DNA of 64,000 nucleotides from Eubacterium oxidoreducens (GCF_900104415.1 NZ_FMXR01000010.1:97126-161125), one strand, 5' to 3'. Numbered from the stretch's first letter, positions 28,606-38,428 are shown. Notes: generated from the sequence alone by a model not told the origin. Translations and numbers: made by a program.

Positions 28606-31281
28606 CTACTTTGCTTCATACCAATTATTTCCACTGTGCATATCAATCTCTAGTTTTACGGAAAGTTCCGCAGCATGTTCCATCTCTTCTGACAGAATCT
28701 GCTTTACTTGTTCTAGTTCTTCTTGTTTGGCTTCTATCAACAATTCATCATGCACCTGCAACAACAATCTAGATTGCAGCTTTTCTTTCTTTAACCTTTG
28801 ATCTACACGAATCATGGCAATCTTAATTATGTCCGCTGCGGTTCCTTGAATCGGCGAATTCATAGCGATGCGTTCTCCAAACTGTCGCTGCATGTAATTG
28901 CCGGATGAAAGCTCCGGTACCGGACGTTTTCGTCCATACATCGTAATAGCCATCCGTGTATTCACTGCATCTTCAACAAGACCATCTAAAAACGTCTTAA
29001 TCTTAGGATATGTTTCAAAATACTGCTTGATATACTCTTGTGCTTCCTGTCTTGTTATGGACAGATCCTGGCTAAGTCCGAAAGAACTGATTCCATATAC
29101 AATTCCAAAATTCACAGCCTTTGCATTTCTTCTGATTTGCGGTGTCACTTCTTCCATCGGAATATGAAACACCTTAGATGCCGTTGCCGTATGAATATCT
29201 TGCGCACTCTTATACGCCTCTATCAAATTCTCATCACCAGACATATGTGCCAAAACACGAAGTTCAATCTGCGAATAATCAGCATCAACAAATACATATC
29301 CATCTTCCGGAACAAAGACTTTTCGAATTAATCGTCCAAGCTCGATTCGTACCGGAATATTTTGCAGATTCGGTTCCGTCGAAGACAAGCGCCCGGTTGC
29401 TGTCACCGTCTGCTGAAATGTTGTATGAATTCGCCCATCTGATGCAATACAGGTTGCCAAACCATCTGCATAAGTGGACTTTAATTTGGTCAATTGTCTG
29501 TAATCTAAGACTTTAGAAACCACAGGATAATCTTTTGCAAGTTTTTCAAGCACATCAGCTGCCGTTGAATAACCGGTTTTGGTCTTTTTTGCATTCGGAA
29601 GCTGCATTTTTTCAAATAAAATAACGCCAAGCTGTTTTGGTGAATTGATATTAAATTCTTCTCCTGCTATAGCATAAATTTCCTTTTCCAAGACAGCAAT
29701 TTTTTCCGACAATTGCTGTGAGTATGCTTTTAATTCTTCTGCTTTTACCTTGATTCCCCACTTTTCCATTGAGGCCAAAGTAAATACCAGCGGCATCTCC
29801 ATCTCTTCAAAGAGCTTTTGCATCTTTTCTTTTTTTAATTTTTCCTCATATACCGAAACACAGGCATACGTTGTATATAACAAATTGCCAAGATAAGTCA
29901 TATAGTGCCCGGTGTCTTCCTTTAGCGCCTTCGCGTCTGACGTCTTACCCAGTGTCTCATTCTTTGTCGGAAGCATTCCAAGCCCTGTCTGCGAAGCAAT
30001 ATCTTCGTATGGATAAGATTTTTTTAGTGGATTACACAAATACTCTGCAATCTCAGGGTCAAAATATTTCGGCTGATAACGAAGTTGCATCATTTTCACA
30101 GCTTCTTTTAAATGAAACGCGCTCACTTTTGCTGCAGATGCAATTACTTGTTTTAACTGATTTAGCAATTCTAAAGCATCCGCTCTTGCATCATCATCAA
30201 AAAACGACATCTGACCGACTTCTTGTGCCTGCAAAAAAAACATCTGGTCTTTTGCATAGGCAATTGCCACTCCAAGAACCTGCTGTTCTTCCTGCACAAT
30301 ATAAAAAGCAAGCAAATCGTCTTTCGTCGCTTCCTTTGCTTTTGCTAAAATAGCCGCAGCCTCATCTTTATTTTGAATCAATACACATTCATGCTTAGTA
30401 ACCACTTTGGCAGAATCGTCAAATCGATTAAGCAGATTCTTAAATTCCAAACGCTGAAACAAAGCATACGCTTCCTGCGTATAAAGTTCTCCCAGCTTTG
30501 CCTCCTTTAAATCGTATGAAATATCAGCTCTCGTTCGTATCGTAGCCAGATCTTTGCTTAAAACTGCCTGCTGCCAGAACTCTTTTAGGTTCTTGCTTGC
30601 TCTTGGTGGTTTTAATTCCTCCACATGTTCATAAGCATTCTCAATGCTTCCATATTGCACAATCAGATTCGTCGCTGTCTTTTCCCCAATTCCCGGAACC
30701 CCCGGAATATTATCAGCTGTATCTCCCTGCAACGCTTTCACATCAATAAATTCCTTTGGCGAAACTTGATACCGAGCCACAACATCCTTTGCATAATAGT
30801 TTTCAATCTCAGTACCTGTCATCTTCGTCTTAGGTATCCGAATCTGAATATGCTCATCCGCAAGCTGTAACAGATCTCTATCTCCTGAAATCACAGAAAC
30901 TTCAAGGCCTTCTTCCTGAGCGGTAGTTGCAATCGTTCCCAAAATGTCATCCGCTTCATACCCTTCTTTTTCCATGATTTTAATTCCCATTGCTTCTAAA
31001 ACCTGTTTGATTAGGGGCACCTGCTGTCTTAGTTCCTCTGCCATCGGCTTTCGGGTTCCTTTATATGCATCATACATCTTATGCCGAAATGTAGGTGCAT
31101 GTACATCAAAAGCAACCGTCAAATATTCCGGCTGCTCTTCTTCTAATACTTTAAATAAAATATTTAAAAATCCATAGACTGCGTTCGTATGCAGACCCTC
31201 GGCATTCGTAAGATCCGGAAGTCCAAAAAACGCTCTGTTTAAAATACTATGTCCATCTATTAAAACTATTTTCTTTCTCAT
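28606..31281 (-). CDS. polA: DNA polymerase I
   Basis: An 891-residue family A polymerase. The N-terminal 5'-nuclease domain has LIDGHSILNRAFFG, EADDILGTIA, GDRDLLQLAD and PGVPGIGEKTA. The middle region has lost the DxE residues of a proofreading exonuclease, as usual in Firmicutes. The polymerase domain carries DADYSQIELRVLAH, RRNAKAVNFGIVYG and VHDELLIE with catalytic aspartates. I chose the ATG at 31281, preceded by TGGAGA; an in-frame extension to 31314 lacks support. It is 15 bp upstream of coaE-ftsA. Confidence 0.96.
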   Translation of the reverse strand: MRKKIVLIDGHSILNRAFFGLPDLTNAEGLHTNAVYGFLNILFKVLEEEQPEYLTVAFDVHAPTFRHKMYDAYKGTRKPMAEELRQQVPLIKQVLEAMGIKIMEKEGYEADDILGTIATTAQEEGLEVSVISGDRDLLQLADEHIQIRIPKTKMTGTEIENYYAKDVVARYQVSPKEFIDVKALQGDTADNIPGVPGIGEKTATNLIVQYGSIENAYEHVEELKPPRASKNLKEFWQQAVLSKDLATIRTRADISYDLKEAKLGELYTQEAYALFQRLEFKNLLNRFDDSAKVVTKHECVLIQNKDEAAAILAKAKEATKDDLLAFYIVQEEQQVLGVAIAYAKDQMFFLQAQEVGQMSFFDDDARADALELLNQLKQVIASAAKVSAFHLKEAVKMMQLRYQPKYFDPEIAEYLCNPLKKSYPYEDIASQTGLGMLPTKNETLGKTSDAKALKEDTGHYMTYLGNLLYTTYACVSVYEEKLKKEKMQKLFEEMEMPLVFTLASMEKWGIKVKAEELKAYSQQLSEKIAVLEKEIYAIAGEEFNINSPKQLGVILFEKMQLPNAKKTKTGYSTAADVLEKLAKDYPVVSKVLDYRQLTKLKSTYADGLATCIASDGRIHTTFQQTVTATGRLSSTEPNLQNIPVRIELGRLIRKVFVPEDGYVFVDADYSQIELRVLAHMSGDENLIEAYKSAQDIHTATASKVFHIPMEEVTPQIRRNAKAVNFGIVYGISSFGLSQDLSITRQEAQEYIKQYFETYPKIKTFLDGLVEDAVNTRMAITMYGRKRPVPELSSGNYMQRQFGERIAMNSPIQGTAADIIKIAMIRVDQRLKKEKLQSRLLLQVHDELLIEAKQEELEQVKQILSEEMEHAAELSVKLEIDMHSGNNWYEAK

Positions 31282-31361
31282 TGTATTATCTCCAGTTAAG
31301 ACTCGCTTACACACATATGTATTTTACAATACTTTGGAATACATGAAAAGTTTTTTTACAA

Positions 31362-31397
31362 ATAGAAAAACGGCTTATTTGTAATTAAAAATAAGCC
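31362..31397 (-). terminator. Terminator after the aminopeptidase P gene
   Basis: A 9 bp stem (GGCTTATTT at 31372-31380 with AAATAAGCC at 31389-31397) followed on the minus strand by TTTTTC, 10 bp after the stop at 31407. Confidence 0.8.
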
Positions 31398-31406
31398 ATT
31401 TTCCTT

Positions 31407-33194
31407 TTAGATTTCACGCGTCGCCTTTTTCAGCCACTGCTTTTCTTCAGGACTTAAATGTGGTGAAATGATTCGATATACCAAATCATGATATTGATTT
31501 AACCATGCAATCTCCTTCTTGCTCATAAGTGTTTTATCAACTCCGTCCAAATCAAATGGACAATACGTAATGACTTCAAATTCCATAAACTGCCCATTCT
31601 CATTTTTGATACCTTCTCGGCATATTAATTCATTTTCCAAACGAATTCCATATTCTCCTTCCAGATAAACTCCCGGTTCATCTGTTGTAATCATTCCCTC
31701 TTCCAAAACAGCATCTAAAGCAGCTTCATCTATAACACGCCAACGAAAGCTGTTTGGTCCTTCATGCACATTTAGAATATGACCAACGCCATGTCCGGTT
31801 CCGCATTTATAATCCATACCGATTTCCCAAAAAGGTTCTCTAGCAAGAATATCCAGATTCGAACCACGTGTTCCCTTTAAAAATTTTGCATTTGCCAATG
31901 CCAGATTGCTCTTCAGAGTAATTGTATAATGCTCCTTTTGCTTTTTAGTCAGCTCCCCAAAACAAAACGTTCTTGTAATATCTGTTGTTCCTTCCAGATA
32001 ATGTCCGCCCGAATCCACAAGAAAGAAACCGTCCCCTAACTTCACATCACTTTCTTTCGTTGCTGCATAATGCATCATTGCTCCATGTTCTCCGTATGCC
32101 GCAATCGTATCAAAACTAAGATCCAAAAAGCCTTCCTGCTTTTTTCGTAGTTCTTCTAGCACCTGTGTCGTGCTAAGTTCCGTCATATGTTCTTTTCCGT
32201 ATCCGGTCTTTAGATAGTACATAAACCGCGTCATGGCTACACCATCTTTGACATGTGCCAATACCGTATTACGTAGTTCTGTTTCATTCTTGATGCATTT
32301 CATCATTTCTGTCGGATTAGGCCGATTTATAATCTCATTTCCTTGAAGGAGCTCTCCCATCCGATAATTAATGATAGACTTTTGAGCCAGTACCCTTCGA
32401 TCCATAAATTGAGCCAAATCATCATACACGCTCTCATAAGGCTTTCGATTCACCCCGATTTGCTCCAGATAAATGGCCACTTTATCATCGATATTTTCAG
32501 GATTTATATATAAAACACATTGATCAAGGTACACAATCAAAAAAGACATCACTACCGGTACATGTTCAATATCCGCCCCTCTAAGATTTAACAGCCAGGC
32601 AATGTCATATAAGGATGTCAACAGATGAACATTGGCATGTTCTTCTTTCATCTTCTTGCGAAGACGTTCAATTTTATCTAAAGCTGTCTCCCCGGCATAT
32701 GACTCCTCTAAGATCCACACCTTGCCGGAGGGAAGCTGCGGTCTGTCATTCCAAATCAAATCTACCAAATCTTCCGCCGTATAGATGCTGCCATGCTTTT
32801 GCCCGGTCAATTTTAGATAGGTCTCTCCTAATTTGGCACTAACCACCCGGCCGTCAAATCCAAGGATATCTCCCTCTTTAAGATGTTCGGTCAAAAATTC
32901 CGAAATTGTCGGCACGCCCTCTACTCCAATGCGCATGAGCTCTATGTCGCTTTCCTCAAGCTGCCTCTTCGCCTGTACAAAATATCTTCCATCTGTCCAC
33001 AGATAAGCTTTTTCTATACCAACAAGCAAGGTTCCTGCCGAACCGGTAAATCCGCTCATATAGCTGCGTTCTTTAAAATGTTCCCCAACATATTCCGATT
33101 GATGAAAGTCCGAGGTTGGAATCAAATAATAAGAAATATTCCTCCCTCTCATTAATGTTCTTAATTGTTCTAATCGTTTGGTTATAGTATTCAT
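31407..33194 (-). CDS. Aminopeptidase P family (Xaa-Pro aminopeptidase, M24B)
   Basis: A 595-residue, three-domain aminopeptidase P of the long type. Two creatinase-like N-terminal domains (YFVQAKRQL near residue 74) are followed by the pita-bread catalytic domain. The metal ligands are seen as the aspartates of LVDSGGHYLEGTTDITRTF, the histidine in GTGHGVGHILNVHEGP, and the glutamates of DEPGVYLEGEYGIRLEN. It removes N-terminal residues preceding proline from peptides. It is the last gene of its run and is preceded by a 33-residue ORF eight bases upstream. Confidence 0.93.
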   Translation of the reverse strand: MNTITKRLEQLRTLMRGRNISYYLIPTSDFHQSEYVGEHFKERSYMSGFTGSAGTLLVGIEKAYLWTDGRYFVQAKRQLEESDIELMRIGVEGVPTISEFLTEHLKEGDILGFDGRVVSAKLGETYLKLTGQKHGSIYTAEDLVDLIWNDRPQLPSGKVWILEESYAGETALDKIERLRKKMKEEHANVHLLTSLYDIAWLLNLRGADIEHVPVVMSFLIVYLDQCVLYINPENIDDKVAIYLEQIGVNRKPYESVYDDLAQFMDRRVLAQKSIINYRMGELLQGNEIINRPNPTEMMKCIKNETELRNTVLAHVKDGVAMTRFMYYLKTGYGKEHMTELSTTQVLEELRKKQEGFLDLSFDTIAAYGEHGAMMHYAATKESDVKLGDGFFLVDSGGHYLEGTTDITRTFCFGELTKKQKEHYTITLKSNLALANAKFLKGTRGSNLDILAREPFWEIGMDYKCGTGHGVGHILNVHEGPNSFRWRVIDEAALDAVLEEGMITTDEPGVYLEGEYGIRLENELICREGIKNENGQFMEFEVITYCPFDLDGVDKTLMSKKEIAWLNQYHDLVYRIISPHLSPEEKQWLKKATREI

Positions 33195-33202
33195 AACATT
33201 TC

Positions 33203-33304
33203 TTACTCAGCAAGATAATCTATATAGTCTGACTCATCTGCAAACAGCATATAATCTCCATTTACATAACCCATGTATCCTGCTTCAACTGTATATCCTT
33301 TCAT
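33203..33304 (-). CDS. Small tyrosine-rich acidic protein (33 residues)
   Basis: An ORF that begins MKGYTVEAGYMGYVNGDY and ends DYIDYLAE, with six tyrosines and an acidic tail in 33 residues. GTAAGGAG precedes the ATG by about eight bases; an ATG six bases upstream is too close to that site. It is tightly packed between a hairpin and the aminopeptidase P start (eight bases), implying co-translation. It does not look like a leader peptide and has no hydrophobic stretch. I know of similar short proteins in Lachnospiraceae but no function; homologues were not searched. Confidence 0.65.
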   Translation of the reverse strand: MKGYTVEAGYMGYVNGDYMLFADESDYIDYLAE

Positions 33305-33333
33305 GACCATCGCTCCTTACCTTTACCAAGAAT

Positions 33334-33356
33334 CTTACTTTCTTATCTAAAGTAAG
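33334..33356 (-). other. Hairpin between folC and the small ORF
   Basis: CTTACTTT (33334-33341) pairs with AAAGTAAG (33349-33356), loop of 7, without a convincing T run. It could be a weak terminator or processing site. Confidence 0.45.
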
Positions 33357-33386
33357 GATACGTGATTTTAAGTCCCATATTTAGGG

Positions 33387-34634
33387 CTAAATATCTCCAA
33401 GAACTTCCCCTGCAAAATAAAGTGAGCCGATAAGAACCCATTTTTCATCCACTTTTTGCATTCCGATCGCTTCTTCTAGAGATGATACTGCAATGGCATC
33501 TATTCCTTCTTCACGTATTTCAGCTGCCAGTTCCTCCGCTTTTTTAGCTCTTTCTTCCATCAACGTAATTGTGACAAAACGATCTGCTATCGGTGCTAAA
33601 ATACGTACCATTTCCATATAATCCTTATCCCCCATAACCCCCATCACAAAGGTAAAACGTTCACGGCGCATCCATTTTGTTAATGTTTCTGAAAGTGCTC
33701 TAACCCCATCAGGATTGTGCGCTCCATCCAGCAACAAATAAGGATATCTTGAAATTATCTGCATTCTTCCCGGCCAAACCACTTCTCTTAATCCTTGCCG
33801 AACTGCGTCTTCGTCGATACAAAATCCTTCATCTTGCAGACAATGAATCGTCTCTAAAACAGTATATGCATTTTCCACTTGATAAAATCCATATAGAGCT
33901 AATTCAAATCTTTTACCTGCATAAATAAATTCCTGCATATTTGAATTATTTAATCCAAGACTCTCTACTTCAAGATCTTGGGAGCTATACATTCGACATT
34001 GTTTCTGTTTCGTCTGCTGCAAAAGTACCTGATAAACTTCCTCCTTTTGCATTCCGATCACCACAGGTCGTCCGGGTTTTATAATACCGGCTTTTTCTTT
34101 TGCAATATCAGTCAAATTATCACCAAGAATTTTCATATGATCTAAGCCAATTCTCGTAATAACACTACACAATGGATACTTCACTACATTAGTCGAATCC
34201 AATCTACCGCCAAGCCCTGTCTCAAGAACAATTATGTCACAATTTTGTTCAATAAAATACTGCATGGCGATTAAAAAAGAATAGTCAAAAAAAGTTAGCG
34301 TCACACCAAAATCACCATGCAGCAGCTTCTCGCCAATTCTAAGCGTATCGTCATTTGAAATCGATTGTCCATTAACCGCGATACGTTCTGTAAATTCAAT
34401 CAGATGCGGAGAGGTGAATCTTCCCACCCGATATCCTGCACTAATTAAAATCTGTGTAAGCATTGCCGCAACCGATCCTTTTCCGTTCGTTCCGGCAATA
34501 TGAATAATCTTCAAATTGTCCAGGCAAATTCCAAGTTTATCAAGCACTATACCACTTACTTCCACCCCCGGCATCCGGTCAAATCTTCTTGCTTTTTCAA
34601 TTGTTTTAATCAATTCTTCATATGTCATAATCAT
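33387..34634 (-). CDS. folC: Folylpolyglutamate/dihydrofolate synthase
   Basis: A 415-residue Mur-ligase-fold enzyme adding glutamate to folates. The P-loop HIAGTNGKGSVAAML lies near residue 44, followed by GRFTSPHLIEFTERI, ETGLGGRLDSTNVV and the substrate/metal segment LLDGAHNPDG. The length is normal. Two possible ATG codons lie six bases apart at the start. It is the downstream neighbour of the cobinamide-salvage genes on one strand with a 15 bp gap, so probably co-transcribed with them. Confidence 0.93.
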   Translation of the reverse strand: MIMTYEELIKTIEKARRFDRMPGVEVSGIVLDKLGICLDNLKIIHIAGTNGKGSVAAMLTQILISAGYRVGRFTSPHLIEFTERIAVNGQSISNDDTLRIGEKLLHGDFGVTLTFFDYSFLIAMQYFIEQNCDIIVLETGLGGRLDSTNVVKYPLCSVITRIGLDHMKILGDNLTDIAKEKAGIIKPGRPVVIGMQKEEVYQVLLQQTKQKQCRMYSSQDLEVESLGLNNSNMQEFIYAGKRFELALYGFYQVENAYTVLETIHCLQDEGFCIDEDAVRQGLREVVWPGRMQIISRYPYLLLDGAHNPDGVRALSETLTKWMRRERFTFVMGVMGDKDYMEMVRILAPIADRFVTITLMEERAKKAEELAAEIREEGIDAIAVSSLEEAIGMQKVDEKWVLIGSLYFAGEVLGDI

Positions 34635-34649
34635 TCACTATCCATCTTG

Positions 34650-34979
34650 TTATTTAATTCGCATTGCCACACCCATTATAACGCGATAAACAGCAGTTGC
34701 CCGCATCGCCCATCGGCATCCGATCCGGCCACACACTTCCCGATATTCACGTTCAAATGCATCCATCGGAATAATCCCACTCCCCATTTCTTCCAAGGTA
34801 ATCACAGAATCCGGATGTGTATTCATAAAAACATCCGCTTCTAGATACGGGTCTTTTCCTTCCTTCATCCATTCCAAAATCACATCCTGCATATTCAGAT
34901 AGATCTGCGATGTATCCGGACACATTTTTCGTGCTAATGCTTCCTTTCCCTGAAAGGCTCCACCTACAATCAAAATCAT
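34650..34979 (-). CDS. Short CobU-like protein
   Basis: A 109-residue relative of adenosylcobinamide kinase/guanylyltransferase. It has a degenerate P-loop region (LIVGGAFQGKEALARKM) and the C-terminal CobU-like block with an EEMGSGIIPMDAFEREYRE segment and CGRIGCRWAM. The central part of CobU, including its nucleotide-accepting histidine region, is missing (compare the full 168-residue CobU at 35751). AGGAG precedes the ATG. It may be a divergent paralogue or a regulatory partner; no function is assigned. Confidence 0.65.
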   Translation of the reverse strand: MILIVGGAFQGKEALARKMCPDTSQIYLNMQDVILEWMKEGKDPYLEADVFMNTHPDSVITLEEMGSGIIPMDAFEREYREVCGRIGCRWAMRATAVYRVIMGVAMRIK

Positions 34980-34989
34980 GTTTCTTCTC

Positions 34990-35754
34990 CTAGTATACCA
35001 CTAGCTGCACAATTGTAACAGCCACCGCCATAAACAGTTCGCACAACTGCAAGAAAAAACCCTGTGTATCTCCTGTAATTCCACCAAAGATTTTTTGCGT
35101 CATTATCCGGTAAATTCCTAAAAACAAGGCCGCTACAATTGCCGCTGTCATCCCCAATGCAAGATCCATCTCTACCATTCCTACACAAAGGAGCAAACTT
35201 TCTATTACCAAAACAATCTTTACTTTCTTTTTCGCCAATCTGTCTGCAAAAAGATATACCAATCCGCTCCCTTTCGCCAAAGGAAATGAAGCAACCCCAA
35301 ATCCAGACAATGCCCGGCTAAGGATAAATCCAAGTCCCAATACATAGATTGCTTGCACATTCACCTGGGTTAAGACTCCAAAATAAGCCAAAAAATAAAC
35401 ACAGCAAACAATGATTGCAAACGCGCCCGCGTGCGTGTCTTTCATAATCTCCAGACGTTTTTCCTGCGTCTGATAACTACTAATTGCATCTGCCGTATCC
35501 AAAAGTCCATCTAGATGAATCCCTCCTGTAATCAAAACCGGAATCAACACCAATCCAACTGAACGCAAGATGTCACCTGCCTCAAGCATGAAAGAAATAT
35601 CAAACCAAATCCACTCTAGCAACCCAATCACAGCTCCAACAAGCGGAAAAAAGCACATGGTATATCTCATATTTTCTTCTGTCCATTCCATCTTTGGAAC
35701 AGGTATTTTAGAATACATTGATAACGCGATTATCATACTTTTAAACACATTCAT
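34990..35754 (-). CDS. cobS: Adenosylcobinamide-GDP ribazoletransferase (cobalamin synthase)
   Basis: A 254-residue membrane enzyme joining adenosylcobinamide-GDP to alpha-ribazole. Typical features are PVPKMEWTEENMRYTMCFFPLVGAVIG-like opening motifs (shown in short: MRYTMCFFPLVG), the metal-binding GGIHLDGLLDTADAI and MKDTHAGAFAI, and about six hydrophobic segments. It overlaps the cobU stop by four bases (ATGA). Confidence 0.94.
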   Translation of the reverse strand: MNVFKSMIIALSMYSKIPVPKMEWTEENMRYTMCFFPLVGAVIGLLEWIWFDISFMLEAGDILRSVGLVLIPVLITGGIHLDGLLDTADAISSYQTQEKRLEIMKDTHAGAFAIIVCCVYFLAYFGVLTQVNVQAIYVLGLGFILSRALSGFGVASFPLAKGSGLVYLFADRLAKKKVKIVLVIESLLLCVGMVEMDLALGMTAAIVAALFLGIYRIMTQKIFGGITGDTQGFFLQLCELFMAVAVTIVQLVVY

Positions 35755-36257
35755 TTTACTTTCAATCCAATCCCAAACACAACTTCATAAATCCTGTCGG
35801 CCTTCTTCGCCATCCGACAATTAACATCTGCAAGTACCTTCCTATAATCCATCGTCATCTTATTATATACGATTCCATCTGAAAACACATCATTTGTCAC
35901 AACCACAAGTTGTTTTGTTTTTTGTTGTAACTTCTCCATACTCGTTAAGATATACTCCGTAGTGTTTTCGTGCTCTGCTTCGCCAAACATCTCATTTGCA
36001 ACAAGATTGGACAGGCATTCTACAAGTGCAACATCTACCGTTTCCTGCAACGCATTATGAATATCTACATATTGTTCAATTGTGACAAATCCTTTTCCTG
36101 CCCGCATTGTTTTGTGACGTGCAATTCGCTGTTTTGCCTCTTCTCCATATGGCTGCATTGTTGCTATATAATATCTTTTCCCATTTTCCTTCCCACATAA
36201 CATCTCAGCATATTCCGACTTGCCGCTTCCGCTTCCTCCATAAACCAATGTAAGCAT
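35751..36257 (-). CDS. cobU: Adenosylcobinamide kinase/guanylyltransferase
   Basis: A 168-residue bifunctional enzyme that phosphorylates and guanylylates cobinamide. P-loop LVYGGSGSGKSEYAEML, the IATMQPYGEEAKQRIARHK segment with the GMP-accepting histidine, VECLSNLVANEM and VTNDVFSDGIVY (in place of the usual NEVG) are visible. It is slightly short of the 180-190 residue family norm and sits between cobT and cobS. Confidence 0.9.
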   Translation of the reverse strand: MLTLVYGGSGSGKSEYAEMLCGKENGKRYYIATMQPYGEEAKQRIARHKTMRAGKGFVTIEQYVDIHNALQETVDVALVECLSNLVANEMFGEAEHENTTEYILTSMEKLQQKTKQLVVVTNDVFSDGIVYNKMTMDYRKVLADVNCRMAKKADRIYEVVFGIGLKVK

Positions 36258-36278
36258 TCTTCATTCTCCTAACTGCTA

Positions 36279-37331
36279 CTATATAAGTGGCCGATATGTA
36301 TCAACCCCAATTTCATCGAAACTGCTCATGTTGTAATAAATATCAGCTGCCATGTCAAGAATCGGAAATGTTGCCACCGCTCCACTTCCTTCTCCTAAAC
36401 TCATATCCATCGTCAGCATAGCTTCCTTTTCTAATGCCTGCAATACACTTGTCATTGCCGGTTCTTTTGAAATATGCGACGCAATCATATACTCTTTGGT
36501 CAAAGGATTGATTCGCGTTGCGACCAATGCTGCCACTGCAGAAATAAAACCATCAATCAATACCGGAATGCCATAGATTGCACCACCCAAAAACACACCA
36601 CTAAGACCGGCAATGTCTAGCCCTCCGACTTTTCTTAATACATCAATCGGATCTTGAGCATCCGGCTTGTTTACTTTAATTCCCTGTTCAATTGCTGCTA
36701 TCTTGCGCTGCAAACCTTCGGTAGAAAGACCGGCACCTCGGCCTGTAATAAGCTTAGGATCCTTTTGTAAAAGAACCGACGCAACCGCACTGCTTGTCGT
36801 TGTATTGCCTATGCCCATCTCCCCGGTTGCAAGAATCTTATAACCGGCTTCGCGAAGTTCCTTTACCAGATTAATTCCCTGACAAATAGCATAAACTGCC
36901 TGCTCTTTGTTCATGGCCGGTCCCTTCGCTAAATTCTTCGTCCCATACATCTTCTTCCTTTTTTCTACTCGCCGTGTATCCTTCACCATCCCGATGTCAA
37001 TAGGGAACAAATCCACCTTGCAACGCTTACACATAATTGCCACACATGATTTTTCGTCTAAAAAATTCTCTGCAACAATACCGGTCACTTCTTGTCCTGT
37101 CTGGGTCACGCCTTCTTCAACCACGCCATTGTCTGCACACATAATAATCAAACCTTTTCGAGATATATCAATCTGCTCCGTTCGCTCAATAGCTCCAATT
37201 TGTGCCATAATTGTCTCCATTTTTCCTAATGACCGAAGCGGTTTTCCCATTTTATCAAAATGCTGCTGAATCTTCTTATAGATCATCCAATCAATTGGTT
37301 CGATATTCTTTATTCTTTCTAACTCCTCCAT
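36279..37331 (-). CDS. cobT: Nicotinate-nucleotide:dimethylbenzimidazole phosphoribosyltransferase
   Basis: A 350-residue CobT making alpha-ribazole phosphate from a lower-ligand base and nicotinate mononucleotide. Motifs: GKPLRSLGKMETIMAQIG, ADNGVVEEGVTQTGQEVT, ATGEMGIGNTTTSSAV, GRGAGLSTEGLQRK and the C-terminal GEGSGAVATFPILD carrying the catalytic glutamate. The length is as expected. It lies in the cobinamide-salvage run between cobD and cobU. Confidence 0.95.
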   Translation of the reverse strand: MEELERIKNIEPIDWMIYKKIQQHFDKMGKPLRSLGKMETIMAQIGAIERTEQIDISRKGLIIMCADNGVVEEGVTQTGQEVTGIVAENFLDEKSCVAIMCKRCKVDLFPIDIGMVKDTRRVEKRKKMYGTKNLAKGPAMNKEQAVYAICQGINLVKELREAGYKILATGEMGIGNTTTSSAVASVLLQKDPKLITGRGAGLSTEGLQRKIAAIEQGIKVNKPDAQDPIDVLRKVGGLDIAGLSGVFLGGAIYGIPVLIDGFISAVAALVATRINPLTKEYMIASHISKEPAMTSVLQALEKEAMLTMDMSLGEGSGAVATFPILDMAADIYYNMSSFDEIGVDTYRPLI

Positions 37332-37378
37332 CTTATTCTCCCGAATTATATCTAAGCTCGACTTCTTTTTTCAAACTC

Positions 37379-38413
37379 CTAAGTCCTTATCTTTTTTATT
37401 GTCTCTAATAGCCTTTGATTCTCATCTTTTGTTCGAACGGCAATCCTATAATACCCATCCGTCAGATTACGATAATTCGAACAATCACGAATTAATATAT
37501 GATGCTTTTTTAAATCATCTGCAAGATTTTTGGGTCCTTTAAAAAATATATAGTTCGCACTTGGTTTATATACTCTAAAATCTAATTTTTCAAGTTCTTC
37601 CCACAAATAGTTTCGTTGCTGTGCAATGATTTTGGCGCAATGCGCTACATACTCCATTTCCTTCATTGCCGTTTCTGCAGCATACATTGCCGGAAGTGAT
37701 ATATTCCAAGGTTGCAACTGTGCTCTTATCCGATCCGCCAATTCTTCACTGCCACTTAGCAAATATCCCAGTCTCAAGCCCGGCATTGCAAATATCTTCG
37801 TAAATGCCTTTAATATCACAAGCTTTTCATGTTGCCGGGTTTCTTCTATCAACGAATACTTTTCTTGTTCTTCCACAAAATCCAAAAAGCATTCATCCAC
37901 TATCATCCAGACATCATGTTCTTTGCATTTCCTTAAGATTTTGTTCAAGAAATCTTTTGGGATTAAAGCGCCCGTCGGATTATTAGGATTACACAGATAT
38001 ATCATATCTATCTTACTTGTAATCATTTGTAAATAATCCTGCCCAAGTCCAAAATCGCAAGCTTGTTGCAGATTATAAAATAAAATCTCACATCCACAAC
38101 TACATAAGGATTGTTCATATTCAAAAAAAGAAGGTTCATAAATCAATGCTTTCTTTGGCTTTATTGCGTGTGCCATAGCAAATAATAACTCTGCAGCCCC
38201 GTTTCCGCAGACAATGCATTCTTTTCTCAATCGGTAATATTCTCCTATTAGCTCACACAATCTACGTGCCTGAGGCTGCGGATAATTTTCCGATTTCCAA
38301 ACTCCTTTTATAGCTGCCTGCCGAATCGAATCCGGCATTCCGCACGGATTAATATTTGCAGAAAAATCAAGCATATTCTCGTTTGTATATATATCTCCAC
38401 CATGTATGTACAT
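37379..38413 (-). CDS. cobD: Threonine-phosphate decarboxylase (aminotransferase fold)
   Basis: A 344-residue PLP enzyme of aminotransferase class I/II fold. ANINPCGMPDSI is the typical opening, then NGAAELLFAMA, NPNNPTGALIPKD, and the PLP-binding lysine in VILKAFTKIFAMPGLRLGYL. In this context it should decarboxylate L-threonine phosphate to aminopropanol phosphate, the linker substrate of CbiB encoded just upstream. It resembles histidinol-phosphate aminotransferase, but neighbours favour CobD. Confidence 0.9.
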   Translation of the reverse strand: MYIHGGDIYTNENMLDFSANINPCGMPDSIRQAAIKGVWKSENYPQPQARRLCELIGEYYRLRKECIVCGNGAAELLFAMAHAIKPKKALIYEPSFFEYEQSLCSCGCEILFYNLQQACDFGLGQDYLQMITSKIDMIYLCNPNNPTGALIPKDFLNKILRKCKEHDVWMIVDECFLDFVEEQEKYSLIEETRQHEKLVILKAFTKIFAMPGLRLGYLLSGSEELADRIRAQLQPWNISLPAMYAAETAMKEMEYVAHCAKIIAQQRNYLWEELEKLDFRVYKPSANYIFFKGPKNLADDLKKHHILIRDCSNYRNLTDGYYRIAVRTKDENQRLLETIKKIRT

Positions 38414-38428
38414 AAGATTCCTCGTATT

